This document shows positions 50,691-64,000 of a stretch of 64,000 bases of DNA, in pieces. This DNA is from Druceiella hillmani (lineage: Eukaryota > Arthropoda > Insecta > Lepidoptera > Hepialidae): NCBI GenBank assembly GCA_039881145.1, contig JAYKKI010000088.1:5781001-5845000 (forward strand), read 5' to 3'. The stretch's first letter is position 1. Every line of letters begins with the position of its first letter. The notes under the pieces are model-generated. The model had not been told where the DNA came from and ran no database searches. It worked only from the letters and a program-made list of their open reading frames with translations. Made by a program: the position numbers and the translations under genes.

Positions 50691-51402
50691 AAAAATTGGG
50701 AAGAATCTTGTTAACCCGCTTACTTTTCAATATTAAGAATATAAATGTATTATTTGCATATGAATTTTAGATGCGGCAAGCTTAATTAATATTTATTTCT
50801 ATTGATTTTTTTCCGCTTCAAGTTGTCCATGGTATAAATTGAAACAGTGAATTATTTTCGAAGGTGCAATAGTTAAAATTATATAAAATAGAGTTATTAG
50901 AAAACAATTGTCTCTTGTAGCCTGTTTACTAGGAGAGTATTTAATTTATGTAGTATTTACTAAATAACTGGTGCGATGTTTTAGATATGCTATGTGCTTT
51001 TAAATATATAAAAGTTTCATACCTAAGTGTACACAAAACCGTCTCAGTGAAAGTTATACATCTAGTAGACAGGTAGGGTTTTTAGAATAAAATATAAAAT
51101 TGAACAATCAGTTATGAATTGATTTAAACAAAACGCAGGGTTAGAAAAAAAGTGTGAATAAAATAATGTGATGGGAGTGGAAGCAGACTTGGTCAATAGA
51201 AAAATTGATTCCGTGCTTTAAAAGTGTATGCCCGCTTTAATAAATTCATTGTAAAATATATTGAGGAAAGTTGAAGTGTAATATTTTCACGGCGTGCTGA
51301 AACAAATTCATAAGAGTGTACAATAATTTTACAAAAGAAAAAGAATTAAATATTTCTAAGTTTTATGTTATGTTTTGTTAAAATATTTTAACAAATTTCA
51401 AA

Positions 51403-51433
51403 AAGATTTTTGCATTGAATATGCAAAAATCTT
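51403..51433. repeat. Short palindrome, unit 3
   Basis: Same as 30591-30621. Confidence 0.88.
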
Positions 51434-52359
51434 GATAATTCATACAATTTCGATCTCATGATAAATCATAGAATTTCTTTTTAACTGATTTCAAATTAGA
51501 AGTCGGACGATTCGTTTTCATATACGACTAAAATCCTTATTATATACGACTAATCTTCGAGTTTTCTTTTAAACTAATGTTTATTAACTTTGATTGGTTT
51601 TTACCAGTGTACGATTTGTTTAATAACTAATGATAATTAATAATACAGAAATAAAAGGCACTAATAATAAATTGAAGTCATAGATATTTATTCGCATAAT
51701 TACTCTGTATTTAAACTAAGTTCTGTCTCATCATAGGAATTTTGAAATATTCGACATCGTAGTAGATTCTTTGAATAATATCAGCAGAAGAAGACTGAAT
51801 ACTTTTTATAATTTCCTAAGTTTTGAAACCGAGCACAATTATAAGTGTTATCCTTTTCTGATATTGTCACAATACATTAAAGTTCATTAAATATTAAATA
51901 CTATACCAAAAAAAGGACTATAATATCAATATAAAGGGGTATTTAATGCCAAGCAGCGACTATGTTATCGTGGAAACAGGCCTAATTCAGAACCCAAGGG
52001 ACCTATTTTAATAGGGAAAATTATGATAAAAGTAATGATGAACGTTTGAAAATAAATATACATTCTTATCAGAATTCAAAAACGCTTTAGATATAAGCAA
52101 AAGTTTTAATAATATTAGTTCAGAATTTTCAAAGGAAATTGTATGTAATGGATAGATGGCTGGCTTTAGATATTTTAGTAACAAATTCATTATTAAAGTT
52201 TTTGTTACATTAAGGCAATTTCTGCAACCTGACATAATAATATTAACATATTTAATGAAACATCATGATTATACAAGGTTCACTTCAAACAAATAATTTT
52301 GAAAGAAAACTCGTCTCCAAATCATTTTTATTCGTGAATACCTAAAATGTGGTTAATCG

Positions 52360-52515
52360 ATGTCGAGCGAAGAGAGTGCGGTTACCTTTGAAGCCTTGTC
52401 AGAAGAACAGCAACTTTATGGAAATTCCCCTCACAAGACAAGTGACAGGACGTTAGTAAACAATTTTTTAGTAGTAGTAAATTTTTTAGAATTTTTAAAC
52501 TATTATGAAATTTAG
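52360..52515 (+). pseudogene. 51-codon open frame, exon-like, M2 of unit 3
   Basis: Same length and stop as in unit 1, starting MSSEESAVTFEALSEEQQLY. The few residue differences are mostly non-silent, so the open state may be chance survival. Confidence 0.3.
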
Positions 52516-53546
52516 AAAATTGGGGAAATTTATAAAATGAAAATATCGTCTCATTCCAGTTAACAAATTTTTAGGTGTGTGTCTTTTTGTAATTTGAGAA
52601 ATTCCAAAACGTTATAAGATTTTCTCTTCTGGCTAAAATTATTTACAAATTTATAAAAAATGTTAATTTTGTGGCTTACTTAGATTACCAATTACAAGAA
52701 TTTTGGTTCATAAACACTAATAGAGAGTTCAACATTTCAGTGAGATTGACATAGGCAAAAATGGAGCATAAAATCAGAATTTACATCTTTTAGGTTCAGA
52801 CTTTAACACCAATTTAAATGTATTTTTTAAATTCCGGAATTTTCATTAAATTATTTTTGGAGAACACGATATACGCATCTGAATATTCAAATTCTGTATT
52901 AAATTTAATATTATTATTTACCACTTTTTCTTAACTACTAACTTTTCCTTAACACTTCATAATAATTTACCCCTTTGTATATGACCCCGTTGATAAATAC
53001 TTTATACGAAATTGAATTATTAATTTTGGCTTAAATTCCCAACTCATTACAAATTTTCGTTGTAAACTTTTTCAGCTTCACAGTTATCCGACCGAATCGA
53101 AGGCGGCTCTTCGATACGGGGTCGAGTTGTAAAATTTGGCAGCTAATAAATTAGGCTGCGAGTGAAAATTTCTTTGCGCACTATTTAAAAGAAACACTTC
53201 CTCTGCTCTCTCAAATGAAAAGATTAAGAACTGATATTATTTACAAACAACAACCCTGAACAATGATTTTTACTTGAATAAAGCTTATACTGTGACGCTG
53301 ATACAGATATATAGAGGTATACTTTAATTTTAACCTGCATAAGATTATGAAATCTATGCACTTTAAGATCAAGTAAAATTGTAATAAATTGCAATTTTAT
53401 GTGTGGCAACAGTGCGTCACCCTTTTTTATAGTCATATAGCTCCGAAACTACAGAAGTTATTAAAGTCAAACTCTTATATAGGAAAGGTGGGCTACTCAA
53501 TTTCATTTTGGTTAAAAGCTATTTAAATTTATTTTATGGTTTTTTA

Positions 53547-53573
53547 AATATATATATATATATATATATATTT
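53547..53573. repeat. (TA)n microsatellite, shortest
   Basis: Third counterpart of 11890-11962. Confidence 0.93.
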
Positions 53574-54178
53574 AAAAAATGGGTATTGACCCACTGTGTC
53601 CTTAGTACACAGGAATATCCAGTGAGTCAACTCTGGGAGCACAGTGGATCAGAAGTTTATTTCAATGTATAAAGACAGTTCATTGCTAATATTTTCAATA
53701 AGTTTCATCGAATCAGTATTTTCCATTACACTTTACATGTTTTCTTTTTCCGTTACACTTAGCATGTCTTTGTTAACAAAATGTATTCTCCTTAGCTTTT
53801 CAATGTTTAATTATTTTACCCATTCAGTGGTACTTTGACTTAACTTCGATAATAATGACAATTAAAGATATTTGTTAAATAGTCACGTAAGTGTATATAA
53901 AAAGACATTAATCTAAAAAATAAATCAGCTAAAATCTTAAACAAAATAAAGCACTCTTAACTTTTAAACTTAATACTTTAGCTACTTTCAGCGTATCTGT
54001 TTTAAGCATTTAGTATCATTTTGGTTTTTATTGCCTACCTACTCTATGAATCACAAATGACATCTTTATAATTAATTATTTATTTTTATGAATTTTGACA
54101 AAATGTAAAATTAGCACTAATAGCAACTGATGGATAGAGATTTGGGAAAAATCAACATTGAAATACTAGTAAGACTGC

Positions 54179-56169
54179 TGGCGTAAGGTGTTTCCTCCTT
54201 CACCAGGTTTAGACAATATAAGTTTTACCTCACACTCCCTAACATATATAATTAAGGATTACTTATATACGAGTATGCATTAAATTTGCGATTCACAAGG
54301 AGGAAGCTCATGTAATTTTCTAAATTTTCATTACGCTCGCGCAAAAATTTTCCTAAACGATATATACTTTTCCTCTCAGTTGAAAAACGATTAAAAATGT
54401 AATCTTCCTCACACCATTATGAGTCTTCATTATCAAGAGAAATATTTTCAGTGCCACCTTCTGATTCACTCTGCAGAACTTTTCTAACAGCTTCTGTTTT
54501 ATATTTCTTTGATAATTTCTTTTCTTGACTTCTGATATCTGTAATCTAATATTTTCCTTCTCCGGTGTACCCGCGGTAATTAAGCTACGGCTAGTTTTTC
54601 TTTTTCTTATGTTTGCCCTTGGTATAGTTTTGAGGGGTTGCCGAAACTGACTGGGACTTAGAAAAGAGTCCGATAATACCGACGTATCTTTCGACTTAGA
54701 GCTCTGAAGCTTTAATGACTCTTGAGGTTGTACGCACTGTGATTCTAAAGGATCTTGCCGTGAGTCACTCTGAGGCTCTGATGGGTCTTGCTTGTAACGA
54801 ACGAAGGCCCTGACCCTTGCTAAAATTTGAAGAATATACTAATGCCCAAGGGATTGCTTCGTTTTCTAGAATTGAATGACTATTTTGCTAGCTTACGCTA
54901 ATATCTTGCAAAGATAAGTCAAGTGGATTTCGAAGGACATTAGAATTGAAATGATCAGTCATAGAGCTAGGTAAAAAGTCTTCATCCGTGAAAACATTCA
55001 TATAAAGAGGATGGATTCCGGTTTTTTTTAAGGCATTAATAATAATCGTTGTATTCATGGCTTTGATAAATGCATAGGGATTGCATTTCGCAGCTGAGCT
55101 AAATCGTAGATAGTTACAGTTTTTCTGGATTTTTAAGTCAAAATACCATAGCGGCTTTGTAGTACTTTTTCAATGAAGAATAAATACAGGAATACATCCA
55201 AGGCCACAGCTTTGCTGACGTATGAGGGTGAAGTGTCAATATTATTTTCTTTTACTATATCTAGCGCTTCAATAGACTCGGGTTCATTTATAATTAATAT
55301 TGAAAAATTTTCTTTAGAACTCGAGGAGTGTTTGATGAAGTATTTCATTGTTTTGACAAATAATTCGTTATTCATCCAACCAGATGACGCAGCAACCCCT
55401 AATGTTCCAGGGGCAGCACCTTTAATCATGTAATCCTTATAGTTTTTCCTGGGAAAAATAAGTACAGGTGACAAAGCTTTCCTAGTGTGACTTTTTCGCC
55501 GCTTGTTACTTTTCCAATATTCTTACCTTTAGGACCAATTACTTTTTGGGGTTTTTGCACTAGTATCGTTGCCGTCTCATCAAGATTGTATATTCTAGTA
55601 CCGTCCGCAAGAGAAGAATGGGTTTTATACACTTCATGCAGATTATCAAAAAATATATTTGCGGTTTCATTGATGAATGCAGTTGCTCTAGCCAGATTGC
55701 AAGTTTTCGGTTTGCGTAAAGAAAGCTCTCATTATAAGGTTTACGAAAAGATTTTAACCAATCAATACCCGCCACCTTGTTTACAATCCATGACTCTGGC
55801 ATTTTAATTTTGTTCACTACGGCCATTTTATATGCAACTTTTCGACAATATTTTATTGTTAAGCCGTAAAACATAAGTGTTTTTACTTTGACGTAATTTT
55901 TATAGTATTCGGTAAGTGCTTGTTCTTGCTCATTCGTGAAAACTTTGTTAATGTCATAATGCGGCACAAGCCTCAAATTTTTAGTACTTGTGGATCTTTT
56001 TACTTTGGCTACATAACATTGTAGCGTTGAAAATGGAATTTTCTTTTCCTCTGCTACTGAAAGTATTTCTTTTCCCTATTTAATTTTTTGAAGAGCTTCT
56101 TTCATGTCTTCTTTCGGGTGATTACCTCTTTTTCTACATAACTGGCGTTTCTTTGGCGTTACTCTTTAG
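54179..56169 (-). pseudogene. Pogo/Tigger-like transposase fossil, unit 3
   Basis: Third copy. The N-terminal frame 55560-55976 is 138 codons long and runs from the CENP-B-like block through the WLKSF motif. The core frame 55133-55474 covers AAPGTLGVAASSGWM and LIINEPES (a private H-to-P change). The DET block is intact. The frames overlap but are out of phase, so no complete protein is encoded. Confidence 0.88.
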
Positions 56170-56429
56170 GGTGAATTTACGCACTACCCATTCGACTATA
56201 GCGTAGTATACTATTCCCACTCACGCCGGGTTACTTTGTGACATATTTGTGTAACTATTGCGATTTAATGGTCATCATACCATAACAATTTTTATTTATA
56301 CATTTCCATATTAGTCACGCCCAATGTCATTTGATTAGAGTTAATTGTATTTTCGTTAAAATTTATATATTTACTTTAATGCGCGCTTTTTATTTCAGGT
56401 ACGTAACTAAATAATTACGTAACTATACG

Positions 56430-56608
<179 letters not shown>

Positions 56609-57438
56609 GAGGAAAAGAGGAAACTTATTGCATCACAAGTGTGTATCTTTGTCTGTAACAACTTTTTTTAAAAATGTATTACATAGAACATAGAAAATGT
56701 ACCAAATTGTACCCATTGTTTATGTAGTTTTAATTCCATTATCACGTGGCTCATTTTCGCAACTGACCGGAATCTAGACATTTCAATGTATATTAGTTAC
56801 CTTTTCCACTTATTTTTCTCCATAATTTTAAAATTTAATTTATGCAGTTACTTTAAAATTAATTGGGAATTTTGGAAGTCTGGCCATTTCCCTATCGACA
56901 TGTAATGGTTTTACTTATAAAGAGATAAGTTTCTTTAAAGATTTAAGTTTCTGTTTACACAACACTAATTATTTACTTTTACCACTAGCAACTCCTAGTA
57001 AATTATAGTCTTATTTAAAATATGTGTACAATTTTTGGTCCATTTTACGTTAGAAGTGATTACGTTTTTTTGTAATCGTAATAATCTTTTGATTCTTATT
57101 TGTATTCTCATCAAAACCGTTTAAAAAAAAATTGAAGTTGCTTATCGTAGAAGTGCTCAAACATTTTAATCCCTTATTCATATCTTGTGATAAATAATTT
57201 TGATTTCATTACATACTTTATAGGTCTCTCTCTACGGCTGCTTAATGTGGTAGAATTAATTATAAAACAATTATAGAATGCGAGTAGCTATACAATTTCT
57301 GACACTAATATCGCGTGATTAAATTGTGATTAAATGTGTGACCTGCAATTTAATTTTTCTTATTAATAAAAGTAATTCACAAAACTTGAGAAAGCAAGTC
57401 CAAATGAAGACATCAAAATTGCTTTCATTCAAATTGTT

Positions 57439-57835
57439 ACAGCATGCGTACCGTCAGACTTAGCTCATCTCTCAATACAACTGCGCCAAGTCGCGCTACG
57501 ACTCGACAAATTCACGCTCTGGGAACCTCGTCATATAATTCTGTCTCACAGTCTGGACGTCTATTATTCAATAGCGAATACCATCATCTAACGTTGCAGC
57601 ACTATGTGAGGAGCGTTGTACATGGCTCGATGACCTTCAGCCCGCTTAGTGTGAGAAGCAACCGCAATGTAGCTGTCAAGTACCACTTTCCGGATAACTA
57701 GTGAGTGTGTCCGATACACCTTTTGCTTCGAAATCCCCTTACTTTGTTCGTTACCGTGTTAGCGTCTAATTCGCCTCCATGTTAAGCGTGATTTGTGATA
57801 TTGCTGGTGTGCGTGGGTGATTATTTTATTCACGA
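57439..57835. other. Uninterrupted conserved island, unit 3
   Basis: Same island. The unit 3-specific right part has CGGATAACTAG and GTCCGATACACC, distinguishing it from units 1 and 2. Confidence 0.6.
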
Positions 57836-59565
57836 GCGATGCTACGAAACGGTTGTTGTTTTCTGATATGAATATATAAGTGTACTGGGTCATTAAAGGT
57901 TTCCTTGAGGCGACCATTTTTTGAGGTTATATGAAATAAATTAACAACATTTTAATTGTTTTCCTCTCGCCTTAGAAGTTGAGTTAATCAGTGTTTTCGT
58001 TACGTCTTAAAAAAAACATATCAAAATGATTCTTCATTTCAAGCAAATGGTTACTGAAGAGCTGTCTTTTAATTTATTGGTTATGAAAAACAGCAGTTAC
58101 TTCAGAATATATAAAGTATGGAATTTATAAAGATAGAACAATGGAACTGTTTGACCGTTTTAATGTATTTTTAATAAAGTGTAACTATTTAAATTTATTC
58201 TTTAATTTGTCATACGTTGTAAAATATTTGAAGGCTTTTGATTACAACAGAGTGGAATTGGTAAGATGTAATGTTGTTAAACGTGAAAATGGATTGACAT
58301 TTATCTGTCGGAAAAAGCTATAAAACGAAATCTTAGGTTTCGTTCTTAAATATTTACACATTCTTGACTTTTTTATTAAATTAAATAAATGCGGTAAAAG
58401 AAATGGGCGTTTAATTATTTTCTTATTTTCAGAATTTTTTAATTTATTCCAAGTGCTAAATTTTATTCTAAGAGCTTCGCTATTGTAACACACTAAAGGC
58501 TTCACCAGTATTATAATGGTATTCGGCATACACTAAAATTATTTTCCAAACAATGGCTTACACAAAAAACAATGTATTCACTAAATTCCGTATTAGAAAA
58601 GTGAAAACTGGGGAACGTATTAGAAAATTTTAACTTTAATTTTAATTTTAACAAAAGCCACTGATACGCACTAAGTAAACACGAATAACTGCCATTTTAA
58701 AAACCATAACTGTCTTATCAAAAGGTTTAAAACATTATAATTGGTTTAAATAGACATATGTAAGTATAGAAATATTAAATAATACGTAAACCATGGAGAT
58801 TTCTTTTGTAATCGTAATTAAAATTATACTAATATTATTATTAAGAAGCAAACAATAATTTACTTACATATTAAATTAAACAATATTGTGTTAATGGTAA
58901 TTCAAATAAGTTTACTTTGAAAATCGATGGTAGTATTTTATTTAATTATATCTTTTAAAGACTTTCGAATGGCAATAATTTTTGTTTATGAATTATAAAC
59001 AACCTTTACCTTGAAATCGAACACTTGCCTCTTTTATACTTTTTTTCTTTTTTAACTTTTTTTTCAAAACTATGCTAAAAAAGGGATAGTCCGAAAAGTG
59101 AAATTCACCATGCATCGCTAAGAGGGATATTTATGCGGTTTCCATTCCCTACGTTTATAGAAATAAGAGATCTAGGTTGATTCATTGCTTACAATAATTT
59201 TTAAATTTCAGAAAAAAGAGATGCGATAATAAAAAAAAATAGTTATATTGCAATCTAGCCATGATGCACAATTACGGATTGTAGTAGTTAGTGCCAATTT
59301 TAGTAAAAATAGATACTGTGTAATGAGAAATTAATATTACAGAAGACTGAAATTTATCGAAAATATTAGCGAAACTCATAAACTCAAGAAATTCTTATAA
59401 AATATCAACTACTATCTATTGTCTGCGATTCGTAAATAATTAGGGTTTATTAAGATAAAAGATCCTACATTTATTTATGTAATATTAAATTTTCAGAATA
59501 TCGGTTTAAAATTTGAGCTAGAAAAACAGAACAAACAAACAAAATAACTTTCGCAATTGCTAGAT

Positions 59566-59770
59566 ATGAATAAAGAAGAATAATAGAATAATGTAGTATA
59601 GAATGGAATGAGATTACACAGTGATAAGGAATCGAAACTAGAACAATTTTTTCAAATGTTGAATACACTGTGTAACAATTAAGTTTGTACTGGAGTTTGG
59701 ACTTTAACCAGGAATGCTCATAGGCAGAGAGATCGAATTTGGAAATGGAACGATTAAATTTATGTATGAT
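59566..59770 (+). pseudogene. Possible dead exon, M3 of unit 3
   Basis: Counterpart with VTIKFVLEFGL followed by an in-frame stop, then FGNGTIKFM. The usual terminal stop is lost (TATGATAATG). More decayed than the other copies. Confidence 0.3.
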
Positions 59771-61539
59771 AATGTAAGTATAATAGTAATTCAGTTAATG
59801 TACTTCTATTACAACGTCCTTCATGTCTTAACAAAAAAAAATTTTAATTTTCTGTAATATTTTTAATCCATAAGAAAGTTTTAAATGTTCATGACATTTT
59901 TGGTTTTGGATGAAATTAGTTACACGTTACTAAAAAATTAACTTTGTGGCTTACTTAGATGACGAATTCGAGAAACTTTGGTTTACAATCATAGGCTAAG
60001 GGGAAGTCAATATTTCACTGATATTGACAAACGGTTAACAATTTACTTTGCATTATTCATATCAAGACTAAAACTGTTGCGAATAAAAATTAAGTGAATA
60101 TGAATTTTTACAAAGTTATCGTCAAATATATTCAAAACTTTTAATCGGATTAAATTGTATTCGTTAAATATTGCGATTTAAATTAAAGACAGAATAATTT
60201 CGCGCATACACTAAAACACATCTGAATATTTCAATTTTATATCTTATTTAATTGTTTTTACCGTTTTTAATTTAATTGTACAAGAATGCCAATATAATAC
60301 TTCACAAAACTGATTAGCTCCTTAGCTAAAAATACTACGTATGAGTTTCCCTTATCAATTTATAGCGTGGACTTTCCCAGTTCATCATGAATTCTCTCGA
60401 AATCTCAATTTCGTTTGAAAATTTTCAACTTCACAGGTATCTGATCGAATCGAATGCGATTCTTCGATCCGGGGCGAGTTGTAAAGTTTGACAGCCAATA
60501 AATTAGGTCGCGAATGAAATGTTCTTTACGAACTGATTAAGAGAAATGCTTTCCCCTTTCTCTCTTAAAGGCAAAATTAAGAAAGTTTAAGAATGAATAT
60601 TATTTAGAAACGGCTACTTTACATGAATATGTTATATTAAAACATATTATTTGGTTTTGACGTACGGAAATTAAGACAAGAAAACATTATATACATGCTT
60701 CAAATCGGCAGTAAATTTATCCATTTTATGGTCAAGATGTTTTGAATAGATATTTTAGTTGTAAATTATTAAAGGGCTGATAGAAGATTAATGCTTTATT
60801 TTTATAATAATCTATGGTATCTCATAATTATAATGCTAAATACGTATTAGTGAATTACCTACTTTGGCTTTTTTATTTGCCTGCTCGGTGTACTTAAATT
60901 TTATTGTCGATTAGAGGAATACAATTATTAATTGCGGAATATAAAAAATTTTTCTCATTATTGTTTTTGTTATATGTTTTACACATTTTAAAATCATGTA
61001 AATTTGAAGCAGAGCGCGTTTGGTCCAAATTCTCTGTGAAATTAAAAATACTACATGATGCGGTTATGCACTAACGACTCAATTGTAGAGTAATACGCTG
61101 TTCTCACTCTCGTTAGGTAATTTTTGTAACACATTTTTGTGACGCTGCTTTAGGTAGTTTATAGATAGTCATGCGATAAAAAAATCTATGTGAAATATAG
61201 TATGCTCAGTGAAAACGAAATATAATTTGAAGGCACTCCAAAATTCCGGAACTTAAAAAGGATTTTTAAGTCTTAAGTTTTTATTTTAGTATTAGTCGAT
61301 TTCAATATGAGTTATTTAAGCGATTTTTGCAAATCCGATTCAATTTGTTTTTTTCTTCTTTTGGACTGTAAGTACAGAAAAGAAACGTTCATGAACTTCT
61401 AACATTTTCTGTGTATCATAAGGAAGGTTCTCAATTATTTTGCGTAGGAGTTTTATGTTTAGCTTTCAAATTAGAAAAAAGTTGCTAATTACAAACATTT
61501 TTTTAAAACTATAAATAAATTTAAATATGCATATTTATT

Positions 61540-61630
61540 ACAATCAGAAAAGGAAAACGCGGAAACTTTATGATTATTCTCATGCTTCCATTCTTCATAG
61601 CCATATTTCTCGGAAAAGTTTAAGGTAGAA
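61540..61630 (+). repeat. Diverged GGGTTCCGTA-type repeat, M4 unit 3
   Basis: TTCTCATGCTTCCATT, TCATAGCCATATTTCTCGGA and AAAGTTTAAG match the later part of the M2 repeat. The GGGTTCCGTA head is gone. Its presence in both M2 and M4 shows that it predates their split. Confidence 0.35.
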
Positions 61631-63037
61631 AATTGAATGGGCTATTAGTTAAAATTTGTTGAGGCTTATTGACCCGCTCACCTTCAATATTAAGGTCTAA
61701 AGAACCTATTTACTAGAAAATTTAGATGCGGCAAATTGTATTTATTTTTTATTTATGTTTTGTGTGGAATATTCAATATATTTTTATATTTTTATAAGTT
61801 AAAACAGTAAATTATTTTCGAAAGTGCAATAGTTGAAATAAAAAAAAGTTACTTTAAAACAACTCTTTCTTATGGTCTATTATCTCGGAGATCATTTCAT
61901 TTATTTAATAATTACAATAAAACTAGATCGTTAATTTTAGATACAATATATGCTGTTACGTACATCAACTTTTGTAGATGCTTACCTAAGTGCATACAAA
62001 ACTATTGAAGTGCATGTGATACGCGTAGTAAAAGATTTCTTTAAAGTAAAATATATTATCACGCAATAGGTTATAAATTTATTCAAATAAAACGTAGGGT
62101 TACAAAATAGTAAGAAGAAAATAGCACAATGGGAGTAGGGATAGAATCTTGGACTGTAGAAAAATTGATTTCGTCATTTCAAAATTTATACACACTGTAA
62201 TAAAATCAATATAAAATATATTGACGAAAGGGTAACGCGAAACATTTTCACGACCTACTGCAGAACACGTAATAGTGTGCAGTAGTTTTTTTCAAATGTA
62301 GGGGAAACAAGTATTTTTGCATCGAGTTATACCTTATGGCCATATTTAAAAAAAATTCTGAAGATTTTGGCATATATAAGGAATTAATCTCATGCTAAAT
62401 TTTAAAATTTCTATTTAGCTGACTAAAATTTTAAAATCGGATTGTTCATTTTCATACACCACTAAAATCCAAATAATTTTAATTAATTTTCCTTTAAATT
62501 AAATTTTATTAATATTAATTGAATTTTTGCCAGTGTATGATTTACAATCAACCTATGATAATTCATAATTAAAAAATAAAGCACTAATAATACATAGATA
62601 TGTTAATTCTTTATTCACCTTAATACTCTGTATTTAAAAGTTCTATCTCATCATTGGAATGATGAAAAAGATGACAGCGTAGTACATTCTTTGAATAATA
62701 TCAGAAGAAAAAGACTGAATATGAGTTATACTTTCCTAAAGTTTTGAAGTAGGGCACAAATATTTCCTGATATCGTAACAATACATTGCAGTTTATTAAA
62801 TAATAATACTTTGTCAAAAATTTACAACAATATCGATATAGAGATGGGTGTAAAGGCTGAAAAGAGACATGATATCGTGGGAACAGGTCTAATCTATAAT
62901 AACAAGTAACTTATTTTAGCAGGGAAAATTATGGCGAAGGGAACAATGAATGCTTGAAAATAAATATACTACTTTAGAAAAATCCAATAACGTTTTAGAC
63001 TTAAGTATAATTTTGTTAAAATTAGTTCAGGATTTTC

Positions 63038-63195
63038 AAAGAAATTGGTAAGTAATGGAGAGCTGGCTGGACGCCTTAAAGATATTAAATAATTTTTAGG
63101 TATTTTATTAATAAATTAAATTATTAATGGTTTTTGTTACATTGAGGCAATTTTTGACACCATTGTACTTGACAATATGTTTCATGGTTGTATAA
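63038..63195 (+). other. Original orientation of the M4 segment, unit 3
   Basis: M2 (10480-10625 and copies) has the same orientation, so this is the older state. The inverted form is derived. Confidence 0.8.
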
Positions 63196-63228
63196 GTTTT
63201 GCTTCAAACAAATAATTTTGAAAGAAAG

Positions 63229-63295
63229 GACTTTTCAGGGCTAAAAATGTCCACAATGGACCTCATGTTCACAACATTTTTAGTCCTGAAAAGTC
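63229..63295. repeat. Fold-back palindrome, unit 3 only
   Basis: GACTTTTCAGGGCTAAAAAT GT pairs with AC ATTTTTAGTCCTGAAAAGTC at 21 of 22 positions. The loop holds a smaller hairpin GTCCACAATGGAC. Not found in units 1 or 2, and M2 has only one, diverged arm. Confidence 0.9.
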
Positions 63296-63319
63296 AATAA
63301 GTCGTTAAATCGGAGTGAT

Positions 63320-63400
63320 AAGAATCCAGGTACCACTGAACCATCGTCAGGAGAACAGAGACTTTATGGGGATTCATTCTCACAAGGAAAATGACTGGAA
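63320..63400 (+). pseudogene. Exon-like remnant, M4 of unit 3
   Basis: One frame reads TTEPSSGEQRLYGDSFSQGK then stop, matching EALSEEQRLYGDS of M2. In unit 1 (20375-20440) and unit 2 only a degraded version remains (GERRIYGDY). Confidence 0.28.
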
Positions 63401-63571
63401 TTTAGTATACCAGTTGGATTTAAATTTTTTTAAATTGATAGGAAATATAGAATAAGAATATAGTGTTGTTCTAGTTAATGAACTCTCTTGTGTATGTTTT
63501 TTGTATGTATGAGAATTTCCAAAACGTTTATAAAATTTCCTGTTCTGGCTAAAAATATTTGCCGAATAAAG

Positions 63572-63572
<1 letters not shown>

Positions 63573-63618
<46 letters not shown>
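63573..63618. repeat. (TA)n microsatellite
   Basis: Third counterpart of 20616-20705, with pure TA. Confidence 0.95.
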
Positions 63619-63621
<3 letters not shown>

Positions 63622-63824
63622 ACTCTGCGTCTTATGTAGTTTACCAATTTTAAAAATTTTGGTATATACACTATCACTTTAAAATATTTAGCCTCCAAGA
63701 AAAAATGGATTTTATAAAAGAGTAAAGAAATTAATCTACTACGTAGTTAATTAAATTATTTATTCACAATAATTAGACACAATTAACAAATATTTTCAAA
63801 TTTTATACTCATCAATGTGCCATC

Positions 63825-64000
63825 CCTTTTCATTGAGAGGGCGTACAAAATCTTAGGCAGTCAATTAAGTCGCCTTGGTTATTTTTTACCCCTTTTCTTG
63901 CGGTGCTCTCCAAATGTGTTTCTGAGATGTTGGGGAAGTTTTTCATATCTGCCTGTCAGACAGATCCTAGAAAAATTCTATCGGGATCAAGTCAGGCTGA
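63825..64000 (-). pseudogene. Tc1-like transposase fossil, C-terminal end only, unit 3
   Basis: The window ends inside this copy. On the minus strand the last bases read QPDLIPIEFF, which corresponds to SPDLNPIENLW of Tc1 transposases and keeps the catalytic Glu. This copy is better preserved at this block than units 1 and 2. The remainder lies outside the window. Confidence 0.75.

Larger units (their letters stand above)
48100..52676. repeat. Module M2, unit 3
   Basis: Contains the mariner fossil with its first frame open, palindromes at 49131-49198 and 51403-51433, and an open 51-codon frame at 52360-52515. The stretch 51060-52000 is A+T-rich with no recognisable element. Around 51470-51560 it keeps sequence seen in unit 1 but lost from unit 2. 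Confidence 0.75.
59950..64000. repeat. Module M4, unit 3, most complete copy
   Basis: Shared box at about 60210-60610. The stretch 61160-63037 aligns with M2, including a GGGTTCCGTA-type repeat counterpart at 61540-61630, and shows what units 1 and 2 have lost. No mariner is present at the position equivalent to M2, so the mariner entered M2 after the M2/M4 split. Confidence 0.72.

Overview
This window is strongly A+T-rich eukaryotic DNA, with long (TA)n tracts, no prokaryote-style gene packing and no intact protein-coding gene that I can recognise. The fossil transposases (mariner, pogo/Tigger-like, Tc1-like) and two dispersed repeats of a kind common in arthropods point to an arthropod, most likely an insect. 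The species cannot be told from the sequence.

The window is a tandem array of three copies of one very long repeat unit. Unit 1 is 1-22297, unit 2 is 22298-43079 and unit 3 is 43080 to beyond the window end. All start at the same sequence (ATGGTAATAT followed by TTTTAGTAATGTACAG). Each unit is itself composite. Its two halves (A, about 9-11 kb; B, about 11 kb) are old, diverged duplicates of each other, and each half contains two related modules. The order is M1-M2 (half A), then M3-M4 (half B). Each module opens with the same box of about 400 bp (GGCGGTTCTTCGA... then AATAAATTAGG) and ends near a short stretch whose reading frame is conserved between modules, which may be a dead exon. The array therefore looks like a decayed cluster of four tandem duplicates that was later amplified as one block.

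Each transposon fossil sits in a single module: mariner in M2 (plus strand), a pogo/Tigger-like element in M3 (minus strand) and a Tc1-like element in M4 (minus strand). The same positions carry them in all three units, with shared lesions, so they inserted and died before the array was amplified. M1 carries a 1.15-1.96 kb insertion that splits a conserved, less A+T-rich island. The island is whole in M3.

Unit 2 is a chimera. Up to about 36.6 kb it shares deletions and point differences with unit 3. After about 36.7 kb it is nearly identical to unit 1 and shares with it an inversion, a deletion and palindromes that unit 3 lacks. This is what one unequal crossover between neighbouring units produces, and the switch lies in a window of about 100 bp. 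Several short palindromes, each with an unfolded counterpart in another unit or module, look like template-switch events during replication. No tRNA, rRNA, CRISPR or bacterial features were seen. Nearly all open frames in the window are short random frames or (TA)n translations.
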